DNA from: Rhodoferax sp.
GTDB taxonomy: Bacteria > Pseudomonadota > Gammaproteobacteria > Burkholderiales > Burkholderiaceae_C
Reading direction: 5' to 3'
Length of the DNA stretch: 7,032 bases
Assembly: GCA_026785765.1 (NCBI GenBank)
Contig: JAJAZK010000355.1
Coordinates: forward strand, 1-7,032
The notes under the pieces are model-generated. The model did not search any database and was not told the origin of the DNA. It saw only the letters and a list, made by a program, of their open reading frames with translations. How positions within the stretch are numbered: the first letter of the stretch is position 1; every line of letters begins with the position of its first letter. The position numbers and the translations under genes are program-made. This document shows positions 5,978 to 7,032 of this stretch, piece after piece.

Positions 5978-6889
5978 ATGCAAACACCAACATCTTCCGC
6001 TGCCGAGGGCAATAGCAGTGCCACTGGTCCTGCGCTCTCCTCGACCCGGCTGGCGATTCCGTGGGTGGCCGGGTGGCTCGTGCTGATGGTCGTGATGGCC
6101 GTGGCCGGCCGGCAGGCGACGCTGTCGCTGGATGTGTTCCAGGTCATGGAGGTGCGCTCGCTCCTCGGGCTGGTGCTGCTGTATCCGCTGGTGCGCGCCG
6201 CCGGTGGGCTGCGCGCCATGCACACGGCGCGCCCTGCGATGCACCTGGTGCGCAATGTCGTGCACTACGGCGCCCAATACGGCTGGCTCTACGCGCTCAC
6301 ACTGATTCCGCTGGCGCAAGTTGTGGCGTTGGAGTTCACCATGCCGATCTGGACCGTGCTGCTTGCCGCGGCTTTCCTGGGCGAGCCACTGCATCGCTGG
6401 AAGGTCGCCGCAGTGGCACTGGGCGTGACTGGTGTGGTCATGATCGTGCAACCAACCCATGCCGGAGCAAGCCCGGGGCAACTTATCGCACTGGCCGCCG
6501 CTGCGGGATTCGCCGTGTCGGTCACCCTGGTCAAGCTGCTCACGCGCAGCGAGGACGCCACCAGGATCATGTTCTGGATGCTGGTTGTGCAATCGGTGCT
6601 TGGCCTGTGGCCTGCATTGGCCGTCTGGCGCTGGCCTTCGCCTGTGGTGTGGGGCTGGCTGTGCGTGATCGCCTTTTGCGGCACCTTCTCGCATTACTGC
6701 ATGGCCCGTGCGATGCGCCATGCGCAGGCGACTGTGATCATGCCGATGGATTTTTTGCGCGTTCCGTTGACGGCCCTGGCCGGGTGGGCGGTCTATGCGG
6801 AGCGTATCGATCTGCTCATGGTGCTGGGCACCGGGCTGATCCTGGTGGGCAACCTGCTGAACCTGCGGCGCGCGTCGCCGGGTCGCTGA
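5978..6889 (+). CDS. EamA/DMT-family inner-membrane transporter
   Basis: Protein of 303 residues from ATG 5978, the usual EamA length, with about ten predicted membrane helices (roughly 27-44, 54-73, 91-111, 114-133, 142-158, 167-187, 196-217, 222-240, 248-271, 277-296). The two EamA repeats are visible: repeat 1 with IPLAQVVALEFTMPIW (110-125) followed by FLGEPL (133-138), repeat 2 with IMPMDFLRVPLTALAGW (254-270) followed by YAERI (273-277). Such proteins export or import small metabolites such as amino acids, vitamins or nucleotide derivatives; the substrate cannot be told from sequence. The frame is open upstream to an ATG at 5741, but the extension is hydrophilic and atypical, so 5978 is preferred although it lacks a clear Shine-Dalgarno sequence. 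It is divergent from the secreted-protein operon and appears to be a single-gene unit. Confidence 0.9.
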   Translation: MQTPTSSAAEGNSSATGPALSSTRLAIPWVAGWLVLMVVMAVAGRQATLSLDVFQVMEVRSLLGLVLLYPLVRAAGGLRAMHTARPAMHLVRNVVHYGAQYGWLYALTLIPLAQVVALEFTMPIWTVLLAAAFLGEPLHRWKVAAVALGVTGVVMIVQPTHAGASPGQLIALAAAAGFAVSVTLVKLLTRSEDATRIMFWMLVVQSVLGLWPALAVWRWPSPVVWGWLCVIAFCGTFSHYCMARAMRHAQATVIMPMDFLRVPLTALAGWAVYAERIDLLMVLGTGLILVGNLLNLRRASPGR

Positions 6890-6987
6890 GGTTCACGGGC
6901 GGCCCGAATCGCGCCGAACAGGTTCTTGCCGGGAAGGAGGGGCGACCGCAAACTGGCCCAGCAACAAGAAAGCCGCCGCCCAGCGCC

Positions 6988-7032
6988 CTACCGGACAATC
7001 CGCCGGGCTTGCATATAGGCGCGCAACACGGC
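6988..7032 (-). CDS. Possible C-terminal end of a convergent gene (14 codons)
   Basis: From the right edge the minus strand reads AVLRAYMQARRIVR and then TAG (6990-6988). The short sequence looks like a natural helical C-terminus, but it is far too short to assign and could be chance. The rest of the tail, 6890-6987, shows no gene; CGGG-CGG-CCCG at 6896-6906 is a minimal hairpin without a T tract just after the transporter stop. Confidence 0.2.
   Translation of the reverse strand, partial: AVLRAYMQARRIVR

Noticed and set aside
5657..6721. Long minus-strand open frame (354 codons) opposite the transporter
   Set aside because: It is His/Arg/Gln-rich low-complexity sequence antisense to a clear ten-helix membrane protein.

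Overview
The window is GC-rich and gene-dense, and its protein families suggest a betaproteobacterium, most likely Burkholderiales (Comamonadaceae-like). This rests on composition and on the look of the DUF1800/DUF1501, EamA and secreted-protein genes; there is no marker gene, so the placement is an inference. No rRNA, tRNA, CRISPR array, insertion sequence or phage gene was recognised.

Layout from left to right: (1) The plus strand carries the 3' end of a DUF1800 gene (to 482) and, 7 nt later, a complete DUF1501 gene (490-1785) with a Tat-type signal. This is a widespread exported-protein pair. (2) After a 202-nt convergent gap, the minus strand carries an intact subtilisin-like S8 protease (1988-3475). 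Upstream of it in the same direction lies a broken PhoD-like phosphatase (3532-3985). Neither has a signal peptide and both have good Shine-Dalgarno sequences, so they look like a former two-gene cytoplasmic unit whose first gene has decayed. (3) A stretch of about 360 nt without a gene follows. (4) A minus-strand pair comes next: a secreted protein of unknown function (4759-5634) overlapping by ATGA a small lipoprotein with a BamE/SmpA-like domain (4355-4762). (5) A divergent intergenic region of about 340 nt leads to a plus-strand EamA/DMT-family membrane transporter (5978-6889). (6) The last 143 nt are mostly non-coding and may hold the last 14 codons of a convergent gene.

The most unusual material is in the middle block. 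The S8 protease has a recognisable Asp/His/Ser triad, but Gln takes the place of the usual oxyanion-hole Asn. Its phosphatase neighbour has lost its central part, is out of frame at the junction, and has Arg where the family normally has a metal-binding His. I see no clear evidence of a complete, undescribed multi-gene system. The phosphatase plus protease unit is the best lead, and intact copies in relatives would be the place to study it.
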